Assembly: GCA_900317945.1 (NCBI GenBank)
Contig: ONIT01000017.1
Location: 1-33,077, forward strand
Length of the DNA stretch: 33,077 bases
Direction: 5' to 3'
DNA from: an uncultured Pseudomonadota bacterium
Lineage (GTDB): Bacteria > Pseudomonadota > Gammaproteobacteria > Enterobacterales > Succinivibrionaceae
This document shows positions 1 to 7,657 of the stretch, in pieces. The notes under the pieces were generated by a model. The model saw nothing but the letters and a program-made list of their open reading frames with translations, was not told the origin of the DNA and searched no databases. The stretch's first letter is position 1. The number at the start of each line of letters is the position of its first letter. Made by a program: the position numbers and the translations under genes.

Positions 1-92
1 TTACTCCGACCACCTTGCGATTCGCTAACTCTTCCCTCCAGCGGGCGAGTTCGGGACTTTCACCCTATAGTCAATGCTCATGCCGAGCACAC
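1..92 (-). mobile_element. 5' end of a group IIC (bacterial class C) intron, cut by the window edge
   Basis: Read on the minus strand from base 92 downward, the sequence opens GTGTGCTCGGCATGAGC and continues with TATAGGGTGAAAGTCCCGAA and, further on, GTTAGCGAATCGCAAGG. This matches, as I recall it, the start of domain I of group IIC introns such as those of Oceanobacillus iheyensis and Bacillus halodurans: the GUGYG 5' end, the small hairpin GCUC/GAGC, the AGGGUGARAGUCCC block and the later GUUAGC...CGCAAGG block. The first intron base follows four T residues after a terminator stem. That is the preferred target of class C introns, which insert after intrinsic terminators in the sense direction. 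Only about 92 bases are visible, so the maturase gene, domains V and VI and the 3' end lie outside. Whether it is intact or a 5' fragment cannot be judged. Confidence 0.85.
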
Positions 93-130
93 AAAACACC
101 CCGATTTCCGAACATCCGGAAACCGGGGTG
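93..130 (-). terminator. Intrinsic terminator of the tol-pal operon
   Basis: A 14-bp stem (97-110 with 117-130, one A/C mismatch) with a six-base loop is followed on the minus strand by TTTT at 96-93. It lies about 40 bases after the pal stop codon. The T-run is interrupted after four bases by the group IIC intron, so the original terminator tail probably continued beyond the intron. Confidence 0.8.
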
Positions 131-168
131 CCTCTCATTTATGAGCTCTCAGAAAATTTTTTTTCTGA

Positions 169-696
169 TTAATATACAAGCACTGCTCTTCTGTTCTTGG
201 CAAATGCCTCTGCAGATGTTCCAAGTACTGCAGGCTTTTCCTCACCATAGCTTACGATCGAGAGCTGTCTTACATTAACGCCTAAATTCTGCAGATAAAG
301 CGCAACAGACTTGGCTCTTCTCTCTCCCAGAGCGATGTTGTACTCAGGAGTTCCTCTTTCATCGGTATGTCCCTGAACAATGACGTTGACCTCAGGATGC
401 GCGATGAGGAACCTTGCATGATTCTGAAGGATATTGGCGTATTCAGGAGCAACAACATCTTTATCGTAGGCAAAATAAATTGTGTTGTTTCTCTTTAATG
501 CCTCAAGCTTTGCCCTTTCCTCAGGAGAAAGCTTGTAGTTGTCTCCATAATCGCCGACGGTAACATCCGCACCTTCGCTTCCTGAGACATCGGATATATC
601 AGGATCGATGCTTCCGTTGTCATTTGTTGAGCTGCATGAAGCAATCATAAAGCTTGCAAAGATGACTGCAGCAATTCCGGCTAATCTCTTTTCCAT
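169..696 (-). CDS. pal: Peptidoglycan-associated outer-membrane lipoprotein Pal
   Basis: Pal anchors the outer membrane to peptidoglycan and is the outer-membrane end of the Tol-Pal system, which helps constrict the envelope at division. The 175-residue protein has a lipoprotein signal with lipobox IASC (Cys21), an acidic Ser/Gly/Asp-rich linker, and an OmpA-like peptidoglycan-binding domain from about residue 70. That domain carries the signature GHTDERGTPEYNIALGERRA. Serine after the lipidated cysteine is consistent with outer-membrane sorting. It is the last gene of the operon, 36 bases after tolB. In Enterobacteria cpoB (ybgF) follows pal, but here a terminator and a group IIC intron follow. 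Length is normal for the family. Confidence 0.97.
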   Translation of the reverse strand: MEKRLAGIAAVIFASFMIASCSSTNDNGSIDPDISDVSGSEGADVTVGDYGDNYKLSPEERAKLEALKRNNTIYFAYDKDVVAPEYANILQNHARFLIAHPEVNVIVQGHTDERGTPEYNIALGERRAKSVALYLQNLGVNVRQLSIVSYGEEKPAVLGTSAEAFAKNRRAVLVY

Positions 697-732
697 ATTG
701 TTTACCTCAAAGAACTGTTTAACCTAAAAAAC

Positions 733-2016
733 TTAATTTAAGAACGGTGACCAGGCAGGAGCCCTTACTTCTCCGCTGACAGACGGAAGATTTGCATGGA
801 ACCTTCCATCAGCAGATACAAGAGCAAGTCCTTTTCTGCCGCGGATAATCGTGCTGTAAATAATCATGCTCCCGTTAGGCGCAATGCTTGGCGACTCATC
901 AAACTGGCTGTTGGAAAGCACCATAAGATTCTTGGTATCAAGATCAAGCCTTGCTACCCTGTAGCTTCCGTTGGACTGAGTAATGAGAGCGATATACTTT
1001 CCGTCAGGAGAAACGCACGGGTTCATGTTGGCATCGCCTTCCCAGGTTACTCGCTGCGCATCGCCGCCTGCCATTCTGTAGATCTGAGGCTTCCCGCCGC
1101 GATCTGAGTTGAAGTAAATGCTTCCGTCAGGAGCCCATGAAGGCTCAGTATCGATTGCCCTGTTGTTTGTGAGCCTGGTCATGCTCTTGCTGCCGAGCCC
1201 GATTGTATAAATTTCAGGGTTTCCATCCTTGGAGAAGACAAGGGCAAGACGATCTCCTTTAGGAGACCACTTCGGTGAGCCGTTGATTCCAGGAAAAGAC
1301 GTGATCAGCTGTCTGGTTTTACCCTGAATGTTCTGGATCCAGATTCCAGGCTTGCGCTTTTCAAAGCTTACGTAGGCAACAGAGGAACCGTCAGGAGACC
1401 AGGTCGGTGACATGACCGGCTCCTTTGATCTGAGAATAATGTGTTCGTTATATCCATCATAGTCGGCTATGACCAGCCTGAATGGATAGGCATCCTTGTA
1501 ATCAACGCTTACATAGGCGATCTTGGTCAGGAACGCCCCCTTCAGCCCCACAATCTTCTCATAGATCATATTGGAGATCATATGGGCATATTTTCTTAAA
1601 TTGCTGGCGCTGACCTTCGCCTTTTTCGAAAGTATTACGCTCCCTGACGGAACATCGTACAGGTTGAAAGATATTACGTAATTGGAGCCGTCCTTGGCTA
1701 TGCTGCCGCTGACCAGGTTCTGGAGGTCATTGCCCTGCCAGTCCTGAATATTGACGTCAGTTCCGGAAACCTGGCTTACAGGCATTTTATCCTTTGACAT
1801 AGGCGAGAAGCTTCCGCTTCTGATCAGGTCGGAATTGATTACGTCAGAGAGCTTCTGGCTTACGGTATTTTCCGCACTGAATTCAGGCACGGCAATCAGT
1901 ATTCCCGAATCAATGCCGCCTGTAACCTCAAGATGCAGCACAGCCCAGGCCTGAGCTGAGGCAAAGATTGCCACGCAGGCTATTAAAAACTGTGAAAATA
2001 CTAACTTTATTTTCAT
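733..2016 (-). CDS. tolB: Periplasmic Tol-Pal protein TolB
   Basis: TolB is a soluble periplasmic protein that binds Pal and TolA and switches Pal between free and peptidoglycan-bound states. The 427 residues start with a Sec signal peptide cleaved after about residue 25 (AQAWA). An N-terminal alpha/beta domain follows to about residue 165, then a six-bladed beta-propeller with repeated SPTWSPDG, SPKWSPKGD and EPSWAPDG blade motifs. These are the WSPDG repeats typical of TolB. It lies 10 bases after tolA and 36 bases before pal. Length agrees with the family (about 430). Confidence 0.97.
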   Translation of the reverse strand: MKIKLVFSQFLIACVAIFASAQAWAVLHLEVTGGIDSGILIAVPEFSAENTVSQKLSDVINSDLIRSGSFSPMSKDKMPVSQVSGTDVNIQDWQGNDLQNLVSGSIAKDGSNYVISFNLYDVPSGSVILSKKAKVSASNLRKYAHMISNMIYEKIVGLKGAFLTKIAYVSVDYKDAYPFRLVIADYDGYNEHIILRSKEPVMSPTWSPDGSSVAYVSFEKRKPGIWIQNIQGKTRQLITSFPGINGSPKWSPKGDRLALVFSKDGNPEIYTIGLGSKSMTRLTNNRAIDTEPSWAPDGSIYFNSDRGGKPQIYRMAGGDAQRVTWEGDANMNPCVSPDGKYIALITQSNGSYRVARLDLDTKNLMVLSNSQFDESPSIAPNGSMIIYSTIIRGRKGLALVSADGRFHANLPSVSGEVRAPAWSPFLN

Positions 2017-2026
2017 AATATAAGTC

Positions 2027-3355
2027 TCACAGAGAAGGTGTATATTCTATTTCAACTTCGTTCTGGTATATCTCTTTGGGAGGTCTTGGCAGAACCGAGC
2101 CTTTCGACTTAAGCCCATTGATAATTGCCCTGCATACCGATTCTGATCCCTCGCAGTTAATATCAGAATAAATCATTCCGTCAGCCGACATTTTGAATCT
2201 AAGAATCACCTTTTTGCCGCTCATCGTGCGATCCATATGTATTGATCTGGACAAGTACTGATTAACGATAGTGTTGTACTTCTTCCAAATGCCAGCCGTA
2301 TTCTTATTGGAGCCAACATTCTTTGAGCCGGTCCCAGACGGACTACCGCTGAGCTCATCATTCAGGAAAGAGTCTATATCGTCATCAGACATTCCTGAAT
2401 TTTTGCCGGCTTTGTTTTTTCCGCCTGCGGCAGCCCTGGCCTTGGCATCGGCATCCGCCTTAGCCTTCGCAGCAGCTTCTGCCTTGGCCTTTGCGTCAGC
2501 AGCAGCTTTTGCTTCTGCATCAGCTTTCGCTTTTGCCGCAGCCTCTGCCTTAGCTTTCTTATCAGCCTCGGCTTTCGCTTTTGCCTCAGCTTCTGCCTTG
2601 GCTTTTGCAGCGGCCTCGGCTTTAGCTTTTGCCTCAGCTTCCGCCTTCGCTTTCTTCTCGGCTTCTGCTTTCGCCTTTGCCTCAGCTTCCGCCTTCGCTT
2701 TCTTCTCGGCTTCTGCTTTCGCCTTTGCCTCAGCTTCCGCCTTCGCTTTCTTCTCAGCCTCGGCTTTGGCTTTTGCCTCAGCTTCTGCCTTGGCCTTCGC
2801 GATTGCCAGAGCCTTCTTTTCCGCTTCTGCTTTTGCCTTCGCCTCGGCCTCAGCTTTGGCCTTAGCTTCGGCTTCTGCCTTCGCTTTGGCTGCTGCCTCT
2901 GCTTTAGCCTTTGCCGCAGCCTCTGCCTGAGCCTTCTTTTCTGCTTCCGCCTGAGCTTTCTTCTCTGCCTCAGCCTTTGCCGCAGCCTCTGCCTGAGCCT
3001 TCTTTTCAGCCTCTAGCTTTTCTTTTGCGATTTGCTCCTGCCTGCGTATTTCCAGAATATGCTGTCTTGAGAGCTCCTCATCCCGGGCGCGCTGCTGCTC
3101 CGCCTGCTCCATCTCCTTCTCTGCAGGTTTTTCAGGCTGCTCTGCAGGCTGAGCCTGTCCGCCGCCGGCTGCCCTGCCGCCATTTCCTCTCATCTGCTCT
3201 ATCTGTTCAGCTGAGAGCATGGTTGCATGAATTATTTCCATGCCGCTGTTAATCTTCTTTGGTGCGTTGTCTGTAAACTTGATTACAAACATTGCCATGA
3301 TAGTAAGATGCAGCAGTAAAGACAGCAGCAGCGGCACACCAAATCTTTGATTCAA
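2027..3355 (-). CDS. tolA: Inner-membrane/periplasm-spanning protein TolA
   Basis: TolA is energised by TolQ-TolR and the proton-motive force, and reaches across the periplasm to TolB and Pal. In 442 residues one sees a single N-terminal TM helix (about 8-27) carrying the Ser12/His16 pair of the SHLS motif, which contacts TolQR. Residues about 65-330 form a very long Ala/Lys/Glu-rich helical domain II made of short repeats. A C-terminal domain III (about 345-442) has two cysteines (CEGSESVC) and ends in IEYTPSL. Domain II is encoded by tandem DNA repeats, annotated separately. It lies 8 bases after tolR and 10 before tolB. Confidence 0.95.
   Translation of the reverse strand: MNQRFGVPLLLSLLLHLTIMAMFVIKFTDNAPKKINSGMEIIHATMLSAEQIEQMRGNGGRAAGGGQAQPAEQPEKPAEKEMEQAEQQRARDEELSRQHILEIRRQEQIAKEKLEAEKKAQAEAAAKAEAEKKAQAEAEKKAQAEAAAKAKAEAAAKAKAEAEAKAKAEAEAKAKAEAEKKALAIAKAKAEAEAKAKAEAEKKAKAEAEAKAKAEAEKKAKAEAEAKAKAEAEKKAKAEAEAKAKAEAAAKAKAEAEAKAKAEADKKAKAEAAAKAKADAEAKAAADAKAKAEAAAKAKADADAKARAAAGGKNKAGKNSGMSDDDIDSFLNDELSGSPSGTGSKNVGSNKNTAGIWKKYNTIVNQYLSRSIHMDRTMSGKKVILRFKMSADGMIYSDINCEGSESVCRAIINGLKSKGSVLPRPPKEIYQNEVEIEYTPSL
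2625..2768. repeat. 48-base tandem repeat within tolA domain II
   Basis: Three head-to-tail units of 48 bases (2625-2672, 2673-2720, 2721-2768) encode the 16-residue helical unit AEAEAKAKAEAEKKAK. The first two units differ at only a few bases and the third diverges towards its end. Weaker copies extend on both sides across about 2440-3000. The near identity at DNA level, beyond what protein repetition requires, suggests recent duplication and possible length variation between strains. Confidence 0.85.
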
Positions 3356-3363
3356 CTGTTTAC

Positions 3364-3801
3364 CTACTTGTTACTGGGCAATGGCTCTGTTACCAGGCCA
3401 ACACTTTTCTCTCCGGCATTCTTGAGAGCAACCATGGCCTGCACCACAAGATCGTACTTGGCATTGCGATCGCCGCTGACCAGGACCGGAGATTTGGGAG
3501 ACTTCTGCTTGTACTCCTCAACCAGATCAGTTACTTCCTGCAGGTTTTCAAGCTTGCTGGTAGTGCTGCCGGACTGCACCGCGTACTGCCCTTCCTTGTC
3601 TACATAGACAATTATTGGATCAGACAGATCCTCGCTGACCTCTGTCGATTCAGCCTGCGGGAGATCGACGCTGACGCCCTGCATGATTACCGGCGCTGTT
3701 GCAATGAAGATGACGAGCAGCACCATCATGACATCAATGTACGGTACCACATTGATCTCGGCCATGGCACGCTTGCGCGGCCGGTGAATATAGCCCATCA
3801 T
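3364..3801 (-). CDS. tolR: Inner-membrane Tol-Pal subunit TolR
   Basis: TolR is an ExbD-family protein that forms the proton-driven motor with TolQ and energises TolA. The 145 residues contain a short cytoplasmic N-terminus, one TM helix at about 19-38 with the conserved proton-pathway aspartate (Asp23 in PYIDVMMVLLVIF), and a periplasmic domain. That domain begins VDLPQAES and ends near VGLVTEPL. The start codon overlaps the tolQ stop by 4 bases (ATGA), implying translational coupling. Confidence 0.97.
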   Translation of the reverse strand: MMGYIHRPRKRAMAEINVVPYIDVMMVLLVIFIATAPVIMQGVSVDLPQAESTEVSEDLSDPIIVYVDKEGQYAVQSGSTTSKLENLQEVTDLVEEYKQKSPKSPVLVSGDRNAKYDLVVQAMVALKNAGEKSVGLVTEPLPSNK

Positions 3802-4526
3802 GATTTCTGCTCTTCCTTTTCCTTGGCCTCATCGCTGGTTACAACGCGGCGGTTCAGTATAGTTGAGAACTCATCCATGAAATTGATGTAGTCGTTCTCA
3901 ATCTTTTCCACGATATTCGAATACCTGTTGTATGCAATGACGGCAGGTATTGCCGCAAAAAGTCCCATTGCCGTTGCAATCAGAGCCTCGGCAATAGGAG
4001 GGGCAACCATGGCCAGAGTCGCATTCTTTACGGCAGAGAGCGCCACGAAGGCATGCATGATGCCCCATACCGTTCCGAAAAGGCCTATGTACGGGCTGAC
4101 TGATCCGATTGTTGCCAGAGTCGGCAGATTGTTCTCGAGCTCCTCGACTTCCCTTGACAGGGAGACCTTCATGGCACGGTAGGTTCCGTCCATGACCATC
4201 TCCTTGCTCTTCGAGGCTGTGCCGTGGAGCCTGATGAACTCGCGGAAGCCTGAGAGGAAAATCACCTCAAGCCCCACAATCTCATCCTTCCTGCTCTCAA
4301 GCTCCCTGAAGATGTGGGTGAGATCCTTTCCGGAGTTCCAGAACTGATCCTCAAATGACTCCGAGACCTCCTTGGCAAACTTCAGATTCCGGTGCTTGAG
4401 AAAAATAATTGACCAGGAGAGTACGGATGCCAGAAGGAGGATCAGCATTACTATCTGAACAAGAAGGCTTGCATTTGCTACAAGGTGAGTAAAGGAAAGC
4501 TCAGCACCCTGGCTATTTGGTTCCAT
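3798..4526 (-). CDS. tolQ: Inner-membrane Tol-Pal motor protein TolQ
   Basis: TolQ is a MotA/ExbB-family proton channel subunit that works with TolR and TolA. The 242 residues hold an N-terminal TM helix (about 17-38), a large cytoplasmic loop, and two C-terminal TM helices. The latter include the conserved GLFGTVWGIMHAF and ALIATAMGLFAAIPAV segments with channel-lining threonines. The gene overlaps the end of ybgC by 14 bases and the start of tolR by 4, so ybgC-tolQ-tolR are tightly coupled. Length is normal (E. coli about 230). Confidence 0.97.
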   Translation of the reverse strand: MEPNSQGAELSFTHLVANASLLVQIVMLILLLASVLSWSIIFLKHRNLKFAKEVSESFEDQFWNSGKDLTHIFRELESRKDEIVGLEVIFLSGFREFIRLHGTASKSKEMVMDGTYRAMKVSLSREVEELENNLPTLATIGSVSPYIGLFGTVWGIMHAFVALSAVKNATLAMVAPPIAEALIATAMGLFAAIPAVIAYNRYSNIVEKIENDYINFMDEFSTILNRRVVTSDEAKEKEEQKS

Positions 4527-4929
4527 TTGTAATCATGTCCTTAATTTCAGAAGGGAAGGCAGACGGCCTGAGCTCAGGCTCGCTGACACATGCAATCTTG
4601 ACTGTAGCCGAAACCAGCTCATCATCGTTTTCGTTCAGTATTTTCTGGGCAAAGACAATGGAGGCAAAATTGATTTTGACAATCTCGACCGTTGCCCTGA
4701 GTGAGGAATTGAACCTGGCAGGACGCCTGAAGTCAACGTCAATATGGGACACAACAAACCCTACATGGTGCCTGCTGCGCAGAACGTCCTGCTCAATGCC
4801 GAGAGATCTCAGCCATTCAGTCCGGGCCCTTTCCATAAAGTTAAGGTAGTTTGAGTTGTATACGATTCCGCCTGCGTCGGTATCCTCGTAATAAACCCGG
4901 ATCGGCCAGTAAAATACATTATTCGGCAT
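4513..4929 (-). CDS. ybgC: Acyl-CoA thioesterase YbgC, hot-dog fold
   Basis: First gene of the tol-pal operon, a hot-dog-fold thioesterase that in E. coli hydrolyses acyl-CoA and associates with phospholipid synthesis enzymes. The 138-residue protein starts MPNNVFYWPIRVYYEDTDAG. This includes the conserved YYEDTDAGG motif with the catalytic Asp, followed by VYNSNYLNFMERARTEWL. I chose the ATG at 4929 because it gives the usual family start and has AGAGAG about 6 bases upstream. The reading frame is also open upstream to a TTG at 4992, but that would add 21 non-conserved residues and overlap the promoter. Confidence 0.93.
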   Translation of the reverse strand: MPNNVFYWPIRVYYEDTDAGGIVYNSNYLNFMERARTEWLRSLGIEQDVLRSRHHVGFVVSHIDVDFRRPARFNSSLRATVEIVKINFASIVFAQKILNENDDELVSATVKIACVSEPELRPSAFPSEIKDMITNGTK

Positions 4930-4957
4930 GCTGTATCTCTCTAAAATATCTAAAAAG

Positions 4958-4966
4958 ATCTTAGCA
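4958..4966 (-). promoter_or_regulatory. Candidate extended -10 promoter of the ybgC-tol-pal operon
   Basis: On the minus strand the sequence TGCTAAGAT (4966-4958) is an extended -10 element (TGn plus TAAGAT). It lies about 28 bases before the ybgC ATG, in an A/T-rich stretch with no good -35. The position gives a leader of about 20 bases containing the AGAGAG ribosome-binding site. This is a motif-based prediction only. Confidence 0.45.
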
Positions 4967-5055
4967 CAAAAAAAATCTGTGAATGTGATCAAATTTCAGG
5001 GTAAACAGGTGCTGTCTTCAGGGACAATTGATTAATTAACAGGCAGTCAGGACAA

Positions 5056-5080
5056 GGCCTGCCGCCAACTGCGGCAGGCC
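5056..5080 (-). terminator. Hairpin after ruvB, probable terminator
   Basis: A perfect 10-bp GC-rich inverted repeat (GGCCTGCCGC / GCGGCAGGCC) with a 5-base loop begins 5 bases after the ruvB stop. The downstream minus-strand tail is only TTGTCCTG, so the U-tract is weak and termination may be partial or Rho-assisted. It separates ruvAB from the tol-pal promoter. Confidence 0.55.
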
Positions 5081-5085
5081 ATCTG

Positions 5086-6153
5086 TCAGTCAGACGGATG
5101 CTCCTCAGCATCCTTGGAGACGAGGCCGAAATGGCTGTAGGCAAGAGGCATTGCCTCGCGGCCCTTGGGGGTTCTTTTTATATAGCCCTGCTGCAGCAGG
5201 TAGGGCTCAATCATATCCTCTATGGTATCCCTGTCCTCGCCGAGCGTTGCGCCAATGTTGTCGAGTCCTACCGGGCCGCCGTCGAACCTGTCGATAATGA
5301 GACGGAGATAGTTCTGGTCATGGCTGTCGAGGCCGCTGTTGTCAATGCCCTGCATGTTGAGGGCCCTTACGGACAGCTCCCTGGTTATCGGGCTTACCGA
5401 GCAGTATTCGGCATAGTCCCTGACGCGCCTGAGGAGCCGGTTGGCAATCCTTGGAGTTCCCCTTGATCTTTTGGCTATCTCCTCGGCAGCATCCTGCTCG
5501 ATGTCCGCATGCAGTATGGCGGCATAGCGCTGAATGATCTTGGTCAGGACCGGCGTCGGATAGAATTCAAGCTTCAGGTTGATGCCGAACCTTGCTCGCA
5601 GCGGGCTCGTGAGGTGCCCGGCCCTGGTCGTGGCGCCTACCAGCGTAAAGGGCTTCAGATCGATCTTGAGCGACCTTGCTCCGGGCCCTTCTCCGACGAC
5701 TATGTCAAGCTGGTAGTCCTCCATCGCAGGATAGAGCACTTCCTCTATGACGGGGCTCAGGCGGTGTATCTCATCTATGAAAAGCACATCTCCGGCCTCA
5801 AGCGTTGTGAGGATGGCAGCCAAATCGCCTGTTTTCTCGAGAGCTGGTCCGGAAGTCGTCTTGAAGTTCACGCCAAGCTCATTTGCTATGATGTGCGCAA
5901 GCGTTGTCTTGCCAAGCCCGGGAGGCCCGTAGATCAGCACGTGATCAAGCGCCTCGGATCTCTTTTTCGCGGCATGTATGGCAATCGCCAGCTGCTCCTT
6001 GATCTTGTCCTGTCCGCAGTAGTCACTGAGGACCTTCGGCCTTGCCGCCTTGTCGATGAACTCCTCATTGGGATCTGCAGCTGTGGAGGCAATTACCCTG
6101 TGCTCACAGCTTTCCGAAGGAGCCGCGGAGATGTTGTCGTGCTCTATAGCCAT
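5086..6153 (-). CDS. ruvB: Holliday junction branch-migration ATPase RuvB
   Basis: RuvB is the hexameric AAA+ motor that drives branch migration of Holliday junctions together with RuvA. The 355 residues show Walker [11 protein letters not shown] (about 75-84), Walker [10 protein letters not shown], sensor 1 GATTRAG, and the arginine-finger region SPLRARFG. The C-terminal winged-helix domain contains [15 protein letters not shown] and ends with [10 protein letters not shown]. The N-terminus is some 15-20 residues longer than in E. coli. It follows ruvA by 9 bases. Confidence 0.97.
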   Translation of the reverse strand: MAIEHDNISAAPSESCEHRVIASTAADPNEEFIDKAARPKVLSDYCGQDKIKEQLAIAIHAAKKRSEALDHVLIYGPPGLGKTTLAHIIANELGVNFKTTSGPALEKTGDLAAILTTLEAGDVLFIDEIHRLSPVIEEVLYPAMEDYQLDIVVGEGPGARSLKIDLKPFTLVGATTRAGHLTSPLRARFGINLKLEFYPTPVLTKIIQRYAAILHADIEQDAAEEIAKRSRGTPRIANRLLRRVRDYAEYCSVSPITRELSVRALNMQGIDNSGLDSHDQNYLRLIIDRFDGGPVGLDNIGATLGEDRDTIEDMIEPYLLQQGYIKRTPKGREAMPLAYSHFGLVSKDAEEHPSD

Positions 6154-6162
6154 TGCTTATAC

Positions 6163-6768
6163 CTACCTTGCTGCGCTTCTGAGGGCATCGCGTATGATCT
6201 CCTCGGGACGCTTGCCCTCGGCATATGCGGATTTTGCCATGCGTTCGGCATCTGCCTGTGAGTAGCCGAACTGCAGAAGGGCCTGGACGGACACCTGCAG
6301 GTTCTCGTCATATGAGGCATTCGTCTCCGCCTGCTTCCCTCCTGCAGGAACGATCCCGAGGTTAAGCTTGGAAATCCTGTCGTACAGCTCCAGAGCCAGG
6401 CGCTCCGCGGTCTTTTTGCCTACTCCCTTGATTTTGGTAAGCGCCGTGATGTCCTTTTCGCTGATAAGCTTCGCAAACTCATCGGGATTGTATCCTGAAA
6501 GGATGGAGAGCGCCATTTTGGGGCCGACTCCTGACACGCCGATAAGCAGATCGAAAATCTGCCTCGTCAGCTTGTCGGCAAATCCGTAAAGAAGGTGCGC
6601 GTCCTCGCGTATGATCAGCCTGGTATAGACCTTTACCTCGCTCCCGACAGGAGGAAGGCTGCTTATTGATGAGAGAGGCATCTCAATCTCATATCCTATT
6701 CCCGATACCTCGATCAGGACTCTCGGTATTTCAACCTCAGAGAGAATCCCGTGAACAAACCCAATCAT
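6163..6768 (-). CDS. ruvA: Holliday junction-binding protein RuvA
   Basis: RuvA tetramers hold the four-way junction and load RuvB. The 201 residues comprise an OB-fold (1-64, MIGFVHG...IIREDAHLLYGF), two helix-hairpin-helix motifs (GVSGVGPKMALSIL and IKGVGKKTAERL), a flexible linker, and a C-terminal RuvB-binding domain ending RDALRSAAR. The gene is separated from ruvC by a 222-base spacer. No canonical LexA box is visible upstream, although ruvAB is SOS-regulated in E. coli. Confidence 0.97.
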   Translation of the reverse strand: MIGFVHGILSEVEIPRVLIEVSGIGYEIEMPLSSISSLPPVGSEVKVYTRLIIREDAHLLYGFADKLTRQIFDLLIGVSGVGPKMALSILSGYNPDEFAKLISEKDITALTKIKGVGKKTAERLALELYDRISKLNLGIVPAGGKQAETNASYDENLQVSVQALLQFGYSQADAERMAKSAYAEGKRPEEIIRDALRSAAR

Positions 6769-6990
6769 AGATGCCTCATTCTGTTATATCTTATCTGTTC
6801 TGGTGCAGGCGGGGATTTTAAAGTATCCCTGCCAATTTTTCTCAGGTATTTCTGCCGTCAGATCCACTAAAGTGTCCTGGCACAGCATCAGCGGCGCCGT
6901 CTCAGTACCTCTCCAGCTCTGTTTTTTCCTTATGCAGCCTCATTATGCCCCAACAGCTGCTCTCCCCGTCAGGCCGGAACTCCCGCCATG
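6769..6990. other. Spacer between ruvC and ruvA with a strong hairpin
   Basis: This is unusually long for a ruvC-ruvA gap. It contains a 9-bp stem with one mismatch at 6808-6833 (GGCGGGGAT / ATCCCTGCC, 8-base loop). On the plus strand that stem is followed by AATTTTTCTC, which resembles a terminator for transcription opposing ruvC-ruvA. On the minus strand a 34-codon open frame (6784-6888, MLCQDTLVDLTAEIP...) exists, but it lacks a clear ribosome-binding site and I recognise no homologue. No LexA site was found. Confidence 0.4.
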
Positions 6991-7533
6991 CTACCTGTAA
7001 TGGCTGTGCGACATGCCATGAATGCCCAGCTCCTTGTAGTTCATGGCCACCAGGCTCTGCAGTATGTCTGCATGGGTGATGGCTATGGCCAGCGCGTCGG
7101 CGGCATCTGCCTGGGGAGTGGCGTTGAGTTTGAGTATGGTGCAGACCATATGCTGCACCTGAACCTTTTCCGCGTTGCCGTATCCTGCCACAGACTGCTT
7201 GATCTGGCGCGGCGAGTACTCGCCGATTTCAAGATTGTGGTTGAGCGCCGCTATTATCGCCGCGGTTCTCGCGTGCGCAAGCTTTATGGTAGAGGCGACA
7301 TTCTTCGAGACAAAGCACTGCTCGATGGCAAAAAGGCTGGGCTTGTACTGGGTTATCACCTCAGTTACCCCGTCATAGATCTGCTTGAGCTTGTCAGCGA
7401 AGACCGTGCCCTCTGTCCTGATGCAGCCAGATCCCATGTACTCTCTTCTTGCTCCTTCTATCTTTATTATGCCGAATCCGGTAATTCTTGAGCCCGGATC
7501 TATGCCCAGGATTATTTGAGGTTCGTCTGCCAT
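6991..7533 (-). CDS. ruvC: Holliday junction resolvase RuvC
   Basis: RuvC is the dimeric endonuclease that cuts Holliday junctions within the RuvABC complex. The 180 residues have the RNase H-like fold with acidic residues visible in ILGIDPGSR (Asp12), FAIEQCF (Glu) and the C-terminal [12 protein letters not shown] pair. YMGSGCIRT and EKVQVQHMV are further family motifs. GGAAAG lies 5 bases before the ATG. It is divergently arranged with cmoA and leads ruvA-ruvB. Length is normal. Confidence 0.97.
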   Translation of the reverse strand: MADEPQIILGIDPGSRITGFGIIKIEGARREYMGSGCIRTEGTVFADKLKQIYDGVTEVITQYKPSLFAIEQCFVSKNVASTIKLAHARTAAIIAALNHNLEIGEYSPRQIKQSVAGYGNAEKVQVQHMVCTILKLNATPQADAADALAIAITHADILQSLVAMNYKELGIHGMSHSHYR

Positions 7534-7595
7534 CAGATCTTTCCGTTATGTTCCATTGCGGTTTGCTTTTATTGTATTCTGTATGATGGATTAAA

Positions 7596-7601
7596 ATTAT
7601 A
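7596..7601 (-). promoter_or_regulatory. Candidate -10 of ruvC in the ruvC/cmoA divergent region
   Basis: In the 124-base A/T-rich gap between the divergent ruvC and cmoA starts, a consensus TATAAT is read on the minus strand 63 bases before the ruvC ATG. No good -35 is seen at the right distance. On the plus strand an overlapping TAAAAT (7592-7597) could serve cmoA, also with a poor -35. The assignments are tentative. Confidence 0.3.
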
Positions 7602-7657
7602 AGCAGTTGTGAAAATTTTTTATCAGCTGATTGAATACAGCGCAGAAGGAAGATTCA

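Noticed and set aside
2271..2930. A 219-codon plus-strand frame inside tolA encoding Ala/Ser/Phe repeats
   Set aside because: It is the antisense reading of the Ala/Lys/Glu tandem repeats of TolA domain II and shows no start signals or known domain.
6769..6990. Insertion-sequence or MITE remnant between ruvC and ruvA
   Set aside because: No terminal inverted repeats or target duplications are visible at the edges, and the open frame shows no transposase motif.
6769..7657. LexA (SOS) box upstream of ruvA or ruvC
   Set aside because: Candidates were checked for CTG-N10-CAG. Only spacings of 8 or 9, or direct rather than inverted half-sites, were found.
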